DNA of 22,117 nt from JAVBKB01 sp031554275 (GTDB lineage Bacteria > Bacillota > Bacilli > JARBTR01): assembly GCA_031554275.1 (NCBI GenBank), contig JAVBKB010000234.1, positions 1-22,117 of the forward strand, given 5' to 3'. The notes under the pieces were generated by a model, which worked only from the letters and a program-made list of their open reading frames with translations, did not search any database and had not been told where the DNA came from. The position numbers and the translations under genes were made by a program. How positions within the stretch are numbered: position 1 is the first letter of the stretch; each line of letters opens with the position of its first letter. This document shows, one piece after another, positions 14,494 to 22,109 of this stretch.

Positions 14494-14988
14494 TTATTTA
14501 TCGATTTCTTTGTCTTTCCTCATTAGCAAAACGACGGATTGTGCGGCAATCCCCTCGCCCCGTCCGACGAAACCAAGATGTTCAGTGGTTGTGGCTTTCA
14601 CATTCACTTTATCCAGCTCTGTCTCCAATAAACCGGCTATCTTCGTTCTCATTTCATCTATGTAGGGACGCATTTTCGGTTGCTGTGCAATAATCATACA
14701 ATCAATATTTCCTAGGAAATAATTCTTTTCCTTAGCAATTTGCCAGCACTCCTGCAGCAACACAGCAGAATCTGCATTCTTAAACTTCGGGTCCGTATCC
14801 GGGAAATGTTTGCCTAGGTCACCTTCTGCAACAGCACCAAGAATGGCTTCAGCAATAACATGTAACAAAACATCTGCATCGGAGTGACCAGCGAGCCCTT
14901 TCTCATATGGAATAGTTACGCCTCCAATAATTAGTGGTCGCCCAGCAACTAATTGGTGTACATCAAAGCTTTGTCCAATTCTAAACAT
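14494..14988 (-). CDS. ispF: 2-C-methyl-D-erythritol 2,4-cyclodiphosphate synthase
   Basis: MEP-pathway enzyme converting CDP-methylerythritol 2-phosphate to the 2,4-cyclodiphosphate with loss of CMP; works as a trimer with divalent metal at the subunit interface. Metal ligands fit Asp9 and His11 (FDVHQL) and His43 (GHSDADVLLH). The C-terminal segment VNVKATTTEHLGFVGRGEGI is the family signature. 164 residues with the start at ATG 14988, which has AGAGG seven bases upstream; an in-frame ATG at 15006 would add six residues (MRRGTV) and is less likely. Directly follows ispD by 102 bp, the same order as in Bacillus and Listeria. Confidence 0.97.
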   Translation of the reverse strand: MFRIGQSFDVHQLVAGRPLIIGGVTIPYEKGLAGHSDADVLLHVIAEAILGAVAEGDLGKHFPDTDPKFKNADSAVLLQECWQIAKEKNYFLGNIDCMIIAQQPKMRPYIDEMRTKIAGLLETELDKVNVKATTTEHLGFVGRGEGIAAQSVVLLMRKDKEIDK

Positions 14989-15090
14989 AACTGTTCCTCT
15001 CCTCATCCGCTATTCAAAATTGCTTTGAATACGATTTTTCAATAAACGAGATTTGTGTTGTTAAATCACAATCGACATCCTTCCGGATTT

Positions 15091-15768
15091 CTAGTCTTCC
15101 TGTTGGAGAATTACATTGGCAAAGCCAATATCTTCTGCAGTTGTGATTTTGATATTTTCATAGCTCCCTGCAACAATCATTACCTTTTCATCCATTCTCT
15201 CCACTAAACTAGCTTCATCTGTTCCTAGAAAAGCATGTGTCTCTGCAAACAGGTGCGCATTTTGCAAAATTTTTACACGAAAAGCTTGTGGGGTTTGAAT
15301 CGCCCACAAGTTTTCACGATTTAACGTTTCCTGAATTGCAAAGTTCTCTACTCGCTTGATTGTATCCTTCACTGGCACAGCGAGAACAGCGCTCCCATAT
15401 CTATTGGCAGCCTCGACTAGCTTATCAATGTAGGGTTTCTTGATAAGAGGACGTGCACCATCATGTACCAATACAATTTCGCAATCTGGTGAAACTGCTG
15501 CGAGGCCATTTTTCACACTGAATTGGCGTTCTTTGCCACCTGGAATAAACAAGACTTTTTCTTGAGCACTTTGTAGGAGCTGCTTGAATTTATCAGTCTC
15601 TTCTTCCTTGACAGCAAGAATGATTCTTGTACAATTCGGATCCTCTGCAAACACTCGCACTGTTCTTTCAATAATCGTTTGTCCATTTAATTGCAGAAAC
15701 AATTTATTAAAGTTTGCTCCCATCCTTGTACCCGAACCCGCTGCAGGAATGATAACTTCATATTGCAT
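15091..15768 (-). CDS. ispD: 2-C-methyl-D-erythritol 4-phosphate cytidylyltransferase
   Basis: MEP-pathway enzyme that joins CTP and methylerythritol 4-phosphate to give CDP-methylerythritol. Nucleotide-binding loop PAAGSGTRMG near the N-terminus, VLVHDGARPLI (about 102-112), VPVKDTIKRV (about 136-145) and TPQAFR (about 163-168) are all as in the family. 225 residues. I start at ATG 15768 (MQYEVIIPAAG), as homologues do; a GTG at 15777 is in frame but would add three residues and overlaps the only ribosome-site-like GTGG. The ribosome site is weak. The preceding 121 bp contain what looks like a remnant of the yacL 3' end. Confidence 0.96.
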   Translation of the reverse strand: MQYEVIIPAAGSGTRMGANFNKLFLQLNGQTIIERTVRVFAEDPNCTRIILAVKEEETDKFKQLLQSAQEKVLFIPGGKERQFSVKNGLAAVSPDCEIVLVHDGARPLIKKPYIDKLVEAANRYGSAVLAVPVKDTIKRVENFAIQETLNRENLWAIQTPQAFRVKILQNAHLFAETHAFLGTDEASLVERMDEKVMIVAGSYENIKITTAEDIGFANVILQQED

Positions 15769-15795
15769 ATCGACCACTTACTTTCAGGGGTTTTG

Positions 15796-15873
15796 TTACT
15801 CTGCTGCTTTTTCCAAAGCATCATCCGCATTCAAGCCATGCTCTGGGGCTTTTCCAAATCTCGGATTTAGCAA
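15796..15873 (-). pseudogene. likely remnant of a longer yacL C-terminus
   Basis: After the yacL stop, in another frame, the minus strand encodes LNPRFGKAPEHGLNADDALE then KAAE and a TAA stop. The words TTTGCTAAAT occur both here (15876-15867) and in the end of yacL (just before its stop), where they encode FAK. Removing the roughly 40 bases between the two copies plus one base would join IFAK to PRFGKAPEHG... in frame. This suggests a short duplication or insertion that created the present earlier stop. It could instead be chance coding potential. Confidence 0.45.
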
Positions 15874-15889
15874 AAGCTAGAACGGCTGA

Positions 15890-16960
15890 TTAAGCGCTCT
15901 TCAATTTAGCAAAGATCATACGACCTGCAGATGTTTGCAACACTGATGTCACAGTTACTTGAATGTTCTTGCCGATATGATTTCTGCCATCATCAACAAC
16001 AATCATCGTGCCATCATCAAGGTAAGCAATACCTTGATTATGTTCCTTACCATCCTTAATAACCATTACCAACATATCTTCGCCAGGAATTACAACTGGT
16101 TTCATTGCATTTGCTAGGTCATTGATATTTAGAACTGGCACTTGCTGAAACTCACTTACTTTATTCAAGTTTAGGTCGTTTGTAATCAGGATGCCTTTAA
16201 TTTGTTTTGCTAGCTTAACTAATTTTGCATCTACTTCTTGGACATCTTCAAAATCGCCCTCGAAGATTTCAACATTGATAGGAATATCTTTTTGCAAACG
16301 ATTCAATACATCTAATCCTCTGCGACCTCGAGTTCTTTTCAGTGTATCTGATGAATCGGCAATATACTGAAGTTCTGCCAAGACAAATTGAGGAATTATA
16401 ACTGTACCTTCCAAAAATCCAGTTTGGCAAATGTCAGCAATTCTGCCATCAATAATAACACTTGTATCTAAGATTTTTTTCTTTGAATTATTTGCTATAT
16501 CATCAATTTCTGTTGGTTTCCTTACTTTACGCAAACTTACAAAAAGATTCGCAAATTCATGTCGTTTCTTAAGCCCAACGGTAAACCCTAAGTATCCCAA
16601 TGTTATCGCAAGTACAAACGGTGCTACTTGGTCAACCATTTGGAAGCCAAGTGCTTTGATTGGTAAGGCAAATAGATATGCCATGACCAAGCCAACAAAC
16701 AAACCTAAAGTCCCGAAAATGATATCGGAAAGCGGCGTGCGAACCAATTTTTCCTCTGCCCATTTAATTGACGCTACAACATGATCGACTAACCAAAAAG
16801 TTAGGAAATAAAACACAGCAGCACCAATAATCACAGAGACAACTGTATTGGTAAAAATGAAATGTTGAAATTGTATGAGTGCAAAAAACTTTGGCATTAA
16901 TACAGCCCCTAAAACACCACCAACAGTTAGAAAACTTGCTTGGATAATTCGTTTTAACAT
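15890..16960 (-). CDS. yacL: PIN/TRAM-domain membrane protein YacL
   Basis: 356 residues. Four hydrophobic segments (about 4-30, 35-58, 80-100 and 111-130) anchor it in the cytoplasmic membrane. A PIN-like nuclease domain follows, with the acidic set Asp165 (ILDTSVIIDGRI), Glu196 (VLAELQYIAD), Asp244 and Asp262 (ITNDLNLNKV). A C-terminal TRAM domain (about 290-353) ends SVLQTSAGRMIFAKLKSA. In B. subtilis YacL sits between disA and ispD; its RNA target is not established. ATG with GGGAGGTG upstream and its own promoter. It follows radA directly because disA is missing. The C-terminus looks shortened relative to coding-like sequence beyond the stop. Confidence 0.93.
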   Translation of the reverse strand: MLKRIIQASFLTVGGVLGAVLMPKFFALIQFQHFIFTNTVVSVIIGAAVFYFLTFWLVDHVVASIKWAEEKLVRTPLSDIIFGTLGLFVGLVMAYLFALPIKALGFQMVDQVAPFVLAITLGYLGFTVGLKKRHEFANLFVSLRKVRKPTEIDDIANNSKKKILDTSVIIDGRIADICQTGFLEGTVIIPQFVLAELQYIADSSDTLKRTRGRRGLDVLNRLQKDIPINVEIFEGDFEDVQEVDAKLVKLAKQIKGILITNDLNLNKVSEFQQVPVLNINDLANAMKPVVIPGEDMLVMVIKDGKEHNQGIAYLDDGTMIVVDDGRNHIGKNIQVTVTSVLQTSAGRMIFAKLKSA

Positions 16961-16997
16961 TTTCTCACCTCCCTAAATTAACCTTTATAATAATTAT

Positions 16998-17026
16998 AGT
17001 ATATTTCCTTAAAAAATACTTAACAA
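16998..17026 (-). promoter_or_regulatory. yacL promoter (sigma-A type)
   Basis: TTGTTA (17026-17021), 17-bp spacer, TATACT (17003-16998), in the 109-bp gap between radA and yacL. Confidence 0.65.
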
Positions 17027-17069
17027 AACAACTAAATCTACCATTTTTGCGTATTCTGGCAAATAACTT

Positions 17070-18449
17070 TTAGAAATTTCCCAGGCAAACCTTTAAAGCC
17101 TCTTTCACAGAGGACACGCCTATGATCTCAATAGAGCCAGATGTGTCGATTCCACTCAGATTATTTGTTGGAACAATAATCCGCTTGAATCCCAGCTTTT
17201 CTGCTTCTTTAATCCGTGTTTCAATTCTAGAAACGCGACGCACTTCACCTGTTAAACCAACTTCACCGACAATACAATCCGTAGCACTCGTTGCGACATC
17301 TCGGTATCCAGATGCAATACTAACTGCCAAAGCTAAATCAACAGCAGGTTCAAATAATTTCATACCGCCCGCTACTTTAATATACGCATCTTGATTCTGT
17401 AAAAGCATCCCAACACGTTTTTCCAAAACCGCCATAAGCAATGAAACGCGATTATGGTCCACTCCTGAAGCAGTCCTTCGTGGATTCGGAAAAATAGATG
17501 GCGCAATTAAAGCTTGTATTTCCACTAGCACTGGGCGAGTTCCTTCAATAGAAGCTACTACTGTAGATCCAGCTGCATTCTTCGATCGTTCCTCTAGAAA
17601 TATTTCAGAGGGATTGGCAACTTCTACAAGCCCAACATCTTTCATTTCAAAGATCGCTAATTCATTTGTAGAACCAAAGCGGTTTTTCACTGCGCGAAGG
17701 ATCCGATAAGTATGATGCCGTTCACCTTCAAAGTATAGTACAGTATCTACCATATGCTCTAATAAACGTGGTCCAGCAAGTGCCCCTTCTTTGGTAACAT
17801 GACCCACAATAAAGATGGCAATCCCTTTTGTCTTTGCGATATGCAATAGTTCTGATGTGCACTCTCTTACTTGCGAGACACTTCCAGGCGCTGAACTCAC
17901 TTCGCTACGAAATACGGTTTGAATCGAATCGATAATGACAAATCGCGGTGCGATTTCATCAATCGCCTGTTCAATCATCTCCATATCCGTTTCCGAATAT
18001 ACGTATAGATGATCATTTTGTACACTTAATCGATCTGCCCGCAATTTAGTCTGTTTCACAGACTCTTCCCCAGAAATATAGAGCACCCGATGGTCCTCCA
18101 TTGAAAGCTGCGCAGAAACCTGAAGTAACAATGTTGATTTACCAATACCTGGATCTCCACCGATTAGCACAAGTGAGCCAGGTACAATACCTCCACCAAG
18201 CACTCGATTAAGTTCATCCAATTTGGTAAGAATCCGTGATTCATCTTGTGAACTGACACTATTAATTGAGACAGGCTTCTGATTCGAAACAGGTTTCGAA
18301 TGTGCGAATGTCTGACTTTTGCTTGGTTTTGTAATCGTGGATTCCTCCACCATCGAGTTCCAATCACTGCAGCCTGGGCACTTCCCCATCCATCTAGTAC
18401 ATTCATACCCACAACTACCGCAAACAAATTTAGTGGTTTTTTTCGCCAA
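17070..18449 (-). CDS. radA: DNA repair protein RadA (Sms)
   Basis: RecA-like ATPase and branch-migration helicase acting in recombination and repair. N-terminal zinc finger with Cys10, Cys13, Cys24 and Cys27; Walker A GGDPGIGKST at 97-106; RadA-specific KNRFG at 255-259; and a C-terminal Lon-protease-like domain (about 300-455) that in RadA lacks the protease dyad. 459 residues, normal. The start is TTG 18449 (reads MAKKTTKFVCGSCGY), with AGGAG eight bases upstream. In Bacillus and Listeria radA follows clpC and precedes disA or yacL; here nothing of ctsR-mcsAB-clpC is upstream and disA is not downstream. A possible -10 (TACAAT) lies about 70 bp upstream without a good -35. Confidence 0.97.
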   Translation of the reverse strand: MAKKTTKFVCGSCGYECTRWMGKCPGCSDWNSMVEESTITKPSKSQTFAHSKPVSNQKPVSINSVSSQDESRILTKLDELNRVLGGGIVPGSLVLIGGDPGIGKSTLLLQVSAQLSMEDHRVLYISGEESVKQTKLRADRLSVQNDHLYVYSETDMEMIEQAIDEIAPRFVIIDSIQTVFRSEVSSAPGSVSQVRECTSELLHIAKTKGIAIFIVGHVTKEGALAGPRLLEHMVDTVLYFEGERHHTYRILRAVKNRFGSTNELAIFEMKDVGLVEVANPSEIFLEERSKNAAGSTVVASIEGTRPVLVEIQALIAPSIFPNPRRTASGVDHNRVSLLMAVLEKRVGMLLQNQDAYIKVAGGMKLFEPAVDLALAVSIASGYRDVATSATDCIVGEVGLTGEVRRVSRIETRIKEAEKLGFKRIIVPTNNLSGIDTSGSIEIIGVSSVKEALKVCLGNF

Positions 18450-18762
18450 TTCAAAAACTCCTAACCTTCACAAACTTGAATCACCCTAACAAATAGCTAT
18501 TTCAATAATTGGATTGTACTAAAACATTGTGAGTTTACCATGAGGATTAGCACTAATAATGATGAAAGTCATTAGTTTGCTAGTGAGAAATTAAATTTGA
18601 TGACTTCTATTAAATTTTTATCTCGTTTCACATGAAAAGTTATGAATGATCATTTGATCGCTGAATACATTTGAAAATGATGTGAAGCTGCTTCATGATA
18701 ACTAGTCCATACACAAGACACCTATTATACAATGACCAGTTTAAATATGCCACCCTCACAAG

Positions 18763-18794
18763 CGGTAGAAAGTAGCGTGAAATCTACCGTTTTT
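18763..18794 (+). terminator. orphan intrinsic terminator upstream of azlC
   Basis: CGGTAGA (18763-18769) pairs over 7 bp with TCTACCG (18783-18789), 13-nt loop, then five T residues on the plus strand. No plus-strand gene precedes it in the window, so it either ends an unrecognised short RNA or remains from a lost gene. Confidence 0.6.
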
Positions 18795-18886
18795 CATTTA
18801 ATAAATACAAATCCGCTTCCTAAATCGAGAGGATTTATTACAGAAAGAATTATTTCGACCTTACTTCCGTTGACCGTGAAAAGTTT

Positions 18887-18894
18887 GATATAAT
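18887..18894 (+). promoter_or_regulatory. azlCD promoter (extended -10)
   Basis: TTTGATATAAT with perfect TATAAT (18889-18894) and TGA extension; the -35 at proper spacing is weak (TTGACC is present but only 13 bp away). Start about 30 nt before azlC. Confidence 0.65.
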
Positions 18895-18927
18895 CAGATA
18901 CAAAAATACTTTTGTGGAGAGAAGCTT

Positions 18928-19641
18928 ATGCAATTAGAGGAAGGCGGCATTAAAACTATTGAAGTTAAAGAAGGTATTCAGGCTGGACTAAATATCGCCA
19001 TTGGTTATATACCCATTGCCATTACGTTTGGATTTCTTTCTAAAGGTGTTTCCCTGACTTTTATAGAGTCCGTTTGCATGAGTGCATTTGTTTTCGCAGG
19101 TGCATCGCAATTTATGGCGATCAATTTATTGGCAATATCTAGCCATTTCGAAATAGTACTGGCAACTTTTATCCTGAATATCCGTCATTTGTTGATGTCA
19201 ACTGCCTTAAAAAAAAGAGTAGAACCCGCTGCTTGGTGGAAGAAGTCACTTTATGCCTTTATGATCACGGATGAAAGTTTCTCAGTTGCTGCTACAAGAA
19301 AAACGTTATTGACAACGCATTATTTGATTTCTCTTAATTTCACTGCCTATACAAGTTGGGTTGTTTTCACTGCTGTTGGTTATCAATTCGGCAACTCATT
19401 ACCAACCTCACTTCAAGAAAGCATGGCGATTTCACTGTATGCGATGTTTATTGCGTTGTTGATTCCTAGTGTCAAAAGAAGCCGCAAAGTTCTGATTCTT
19501 GCTATCTCAAGCGCAGTGATCAATTCATTGCTAACGGAGTTTTCGATTCTAGCTTCCGGCTGGTCAATTGTTGTTGCTACCTTGATTTCAGCAGTACTAG
19601 TTGAATGGATTTGGAGTAAAAGCGTGGTGCAACCTATATGA
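18928..19641 (+). CDS. azlC: AzlC-family branched-chain amino acid transporter, large subunit
   Basis: 237-residue polytopic membrane protein of the AzlC family. Conserved early segment EGIQAGLNIAIGYIPIAITF (about 15-34) and GASQFMAINLL (about 58-68), then FILNIRHLLMSTAL (about 81-94), typical of the family; about five to seven hydrophobic helices follow. With AzlD it forms an exporter of branched-chain amino acids; in B. subtilis azlBCD mutations give 4-azaleucine resistance. ATG with GTGGAGAG upstream. Overlaps azlD by 4 bp (ATGA), so the two are translationally coupled. No AzlB-like (Lrp-family) regulator is next to it. Substrate range cannot be told from sequence. Confidence 0.93.
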   Translation: MQLEEGGIKTIEVKEGIQAGLNIAIGYIPIAITFGFLSKGVSLTFIESVCMSAFVFAGASQFMAINLLAISSHFEIVLATFILNIRHLLMSTALKKRVEPAAWWKKSLYAFMITDESFSVAATRKTLLTTHYLISLNFTAYTSWVVFTAVGYQFGNSLPTSLQESMAISLYAMFIALLIPSVKRSRKVLILAISSAVINSLLTEFSILASGWSIVVATLISAVLVEWIWSKSVVQPI

Positions 19642-19943
19642 ATACGAATCTGTTACTATTAATCTTTGGAATGATGTTGGTAACTTATTTACCTAGAGTT
19701 ATCCCTTTTCTTACATTGAGCAATAAACCATTGCCAACCTTCTGGCAAAATGTGTTGCAAAACATCCCCTTTGCAATATTAGGAGCACTCATTTTCCCTG
19801 GCGTGCTTCATATTCATGAGCACCTTTGGTATGGCCTGCTCGGCGCCGTTTCCGCAATATTTCTTTCTTACATCGGTGTAAATATAATTATCGTCATCCT
19901 TGGAGCAGTCTTTGTTTTGGTATTTGCTTCTATAATGATGTAA
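19638..19943 (+). CDS. azlD: AzlD-family branched-chain amino acid transporter, small subunit
   Basis: 101 residues, three to four hydrophobic helices, with the family-typical N-terminal segment MMLVTYLPRVIPFLTLSNKP (about 13-32) including the TYLPRVIPF motif and the LQNIPFAILGALIFPGVLH stretch (about 41-59). It is the obligate small partner of AzlC in branched-chain amino acid export. Start ATG overlaps the azlC stop (ATGA), with no separate Shine-Dalgarno needed. Followed by 111 bp containing the amidase promoter; no terminator seen between. Confidence 0.92.
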   Translation: MNTNLLLLIFGMMLVTYLPRVIPFLTLSNKPLPTFWQNVLQNIPFAILGALIFPGVLHIHEHLWYGLLGAVSAIFLSYIGVNIIIVILGAVFVLVFASIMM

Positions 19944-19983
19944 TTTTTTAATTTATTTTGTTGAATAACCTAGTTTAATTTCA

Positions 19984-20012
19984 TTGTAAATTATGGATTA
20001 TGACTCTATAAT
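19984..20012 (+). promoter_or_regulatory. amidase gene promoter (sigma-A type)
   Basis: TTGTAA (19984-19989), 17-bp spacer, perfect TATAAT (20007-20012). Start near 20019, about 36 nt before the ATG. Confidence 0.75.
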
Positions 20013-20054
20013 ACTAAATAATGCTTTATTTTTTTATAAACAGGAGGGGGAAAA

Positions 20055-22022
20055 ATGAGTTTATCTAGAACTTTTTTAAAAATTACTATTGCCCTTGTGA
20101 TGGTGCTTTCACCTATCATTACATTTGGACAAAACGTGAATGCTGCTACCACAAATGCGAATGTTTCAACTGGTTGGGTAAGCGACGGGGATTATTGGTA
20201 TTATTATAACAAAGGAAAAAAACAAGTTGGCTGGGTGCTTGACCAAAACAAGTGGTATTATCTTGACGGAAAAGGTAGAATGCTAGCTGATACTTGGCTA
20301 GATTACAATGGTGGTTGGTATTTGCTATTACCCAGTGGTGAAATGGCAGTCGACTATTGGTTTTTGTGGAAAGGCGAATGGTATTTCATGAAAGCCGATG
20401 GCCTAATGGCTACTAGTTGGGTAGATACTGGCAACTACCGATATTATCTTCGAGCTGATGGTAGACTGGTTTATGCAGATTGGCTTAGCTACAAAGGGAA
20501 ATGGTATTATCTAACTGATAGCGGGCGTATGGCTAGTGGCTGGGTATCTGTACAAGGTAGCAAGTACTATTTAAACCCTAAAGGTGATATGGCTACTGGT
20601 TGGTTATTAGATGGTGGCTACTGGTATTATCTCCATTCGAGCGGTAAGATGGCAACTACAGAGTGGGTTGACTACAATGGCGGCAAATACTACCTACAGA
20701 AAGATGGCAAAATGGCTGTTGGCTGGTTAGCGATCAAGAATAATTGGTATTATTTCAATCCAGGTGGTGCTATGGCTACTGGTTGGTTTAGTGAAAATGA
20801 TGTCTGGTATTACCTTACAGAAAACGGCACAATGGCTACCGGTTGGAAAACTATCGGTGGAGTACGATATTACTTTATGAATAGCGGTGTGTGGGATCCA
20901 GGAAGATTTGAAGGTGTAAATACTACTAAGAGCATGAAGTTCACAAGTACTGGGATTTCCTATGCTGGTAATGCACAATTCACACCTGTAGGAATGCGTC
21001 TCGTTAACTTATCCACGGGTGCAGAATATGGAAATGATTCTACTCATGCCGCTGATTTTACTTGTCAAGTCGATTTGAGCTACTTACCAAGTGGTACGTA
21101 TGCACTACGGGTATATGATGGAAGGTATTCGCATGACCCAGTCAATAAACTTGAATTAATTAATCAGATTGTTAGAGCAAAGATTGGTAATAAGCTTGTC
21201 ACAATATCCTACCCAAATAACACTGTACAAGTGACAATCTCAGATTTCGCTTACAAGTATGATGTCTTCATTAATGTTGGACATGGCGGTGTAGATTCTG
21301 GTGCGACAAATGCATTTACTACTGAGCGAACACTAAATCTTATTGTTTCACAATATGAAAAGGCGCGTTATGAGCAACATGGTTTGAGGGTATTATTATC
21401 TAGAGAAACCACAGACAGCTATGGATTGATGATGGGCGACAAAAAGTGGAAAAACCTCACCCAAAGCGCTTATGCAGTTGGCTACTATGGCTCTGTTTCG
21501 AAGATAGTCTATAGTAATCATCACAATAGCTCTTCTAGTTCATCTTCAATGGGATGGGAGATTCTTGTTCCCGCTTCATTGACCAAAAGCGAACTAGCAC
21601 CTGAAGTTCGTGTCGCTTCCATATTGAGAAGCATCTATCCTTTAACAGAAAATCATACTCGTTTTTATACGAGACATTATGATACGAATGTAAACTATAG
21701 CAAAGAAAATGGCCAAGTATACGGTTTTAGAAATTACTATGCTATCAATCGCGTTCCATTAGAGCTTTTCAATGTAAAAGCACCAATTTATGAGGGTTGC
21801 TATTTGAGTAGTCTAAGCGATTACAATTGGTATTACACGAATGGTAACTGGAAGAAGGTTAGTGAGGCCAAAATCAAGGCTTATGTTGAATCGATTGGCG
21901 TTCCTTATCAACCAAACGGCGTATTAAAAAAATCTAAGAGTTCTACTGTAGAAGAGCCTATTACAGAGCCAAATGTTGATAGCAACGAGAAGTTGGATAG
22001 CTATTTGCAAATGAAGGAATAA
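20055..22022 (+). CDS. secreted N-acetylmuramoyl-L-alanine amidase with 12 wall-binding repeats
   Basis: 655-residue wall hydrolase. Signal peptide (about 1-31, likely cut after NAA), then 12 aromatic repeats of 19-21 residues, with Trp at 41, 60, 81, 102, 122, 143, 163, 183, 204, 224, 244 and 264 and WYY/KYY in each (CW_binding_1, choline-binding type). A beta-rich domain with no family I recognise fills 281-398. Residues 400-620 match Amidase_3: zinc ligands His410 (NVGHGGVDSGA), Glu424 (TERTLNLI) and His489 (YSNHHN), catalytic Glu580 (PIYEGCYLSS). It should cut the bond between N-acetylmuramic acid and L-alanine. Acidic tail 624-655. ATG with AGGAGGGGG upstream; monocistronic with a strong terminator. 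No sorting signal, so wall retention must be through the repeats. Confidence 0.9.
   Translation: MSLSRTFLKITIALVMVLSPIITFGQNVNAATTNANVSTGWVSDGDYWYYYNKGKKQVGWVLDQNKWYYLDGKGRMLADTWLDYNGGWYLLLPSGEMAVDYWFLWKGEWYFMKADGLMATSWVDTGNYRYYLRADGRLVYADWLSYKGKWYYLTDSGRMASGWVSVQGSKYYLNPKGDMATGWLLDGGYWYYLHSSGKMATTEWVDYNGGKYYLQKDGKMAVGWLAIKNNWYYFNPGGAMATGWFSENDVWYYLTENGTMATGWKTIGGVRYYFMNSGVWDPGRFEGVNTTKSMKFTSTGISYAGNAQFTPVGMRLVNLSTGAEYGNDSTHAADFTCQVDLSYLPSGTYALRVYDGRYSHDPVNKLELINQIVRAKIGNKLVTISYPNNTVQVTISDFAYKYDVFINVGHGGVDSGATNAFTTERTLNLIVSQYEKARYEQHGLRVLLSRETTDSYGLMMGDKKWKNLTQSAYAVGYYGSVSKIVYSNHHNSSSSSSSMGWEILVPASLTKSELAPEVRVASILRSIYPLTENHTRFYTRHYDTNVNYSKENGQVYGFRNYYAINRVPLELFNVKAPIYEGCYLSSLSDYNWYYTNGNWKKVSEAKIKAYVESIGVPYQPNGVLKKSKSSTVEEPITEPNVDSNEKLDSYLQMKE
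20172..20890 (+). repeat. 12 tandem ~60-bp coding repeats
   Basis: Degenerate repeats encoding the wall-binding modules. DNA identity is highest in the words ATGGCTACTGGTTGG and near variants (about 20588, 20771, 20831; ATGGCTAGTGGCTGG near 20529). Most other positions have diverged, so it is not a recent expansion throughout, though the later units are more alike. Confidence 0.85.
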
Positions 22023-22035
22023 GAAAAAGGAATAC

Positions 22036-22109
22036 AAAACGCATCTCAAGACGCTTCTTGATCAGGCATAGTCTGATCCAAGGAGAAAACAATGAGATGC
22101 GTTTTTTTT
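22036..22109 (+). terminator. intrinsic terminator after the amidase gene
   Basis: Thirteen-pair outer stem AAAACGCATCTCA/TGAGATGCGTTTT (22036-22048 with 22093-22105), with an inner hairpin ATCAG/CTGAT in its long loop, then eight T residues. Branched, but strong. Confidence 0.9.

Larger units (their letters stand above)
18450..18927. other. 478-bp divergent intergenic region (radA / azlC)
   Basis: Contains the radA ribosome site and a weak minus-strand -10 (TACAAT near 18515-18520), an imperfect inverted repeat at about 18547-18582 (TTAGCACTAAT... / ...ATTAGTTTGCTA), a plus-strand terminator-like hairpin with no gene before it (18763-18794), and the azlC extended -10. No convincing reading frame; the longest plausible ones are about ten codons. 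Probably a remnant junction where gene order changed. Confidence 0.6.

Noticed and set aside
18642..18674. Ten-codon frame on the plus strand before azlC (starts ATGAATGATCAT).
   Set aside because: Too short, with no ribosome site or recognisable content.
20172..20890. Regular ~60-bp repeats, considered as a CRISPR or non-coding array.
   Set aside because: The repeats are degenerate and keep one reading frame with conserved Trp/Tyr spacing, so they are protein modules.
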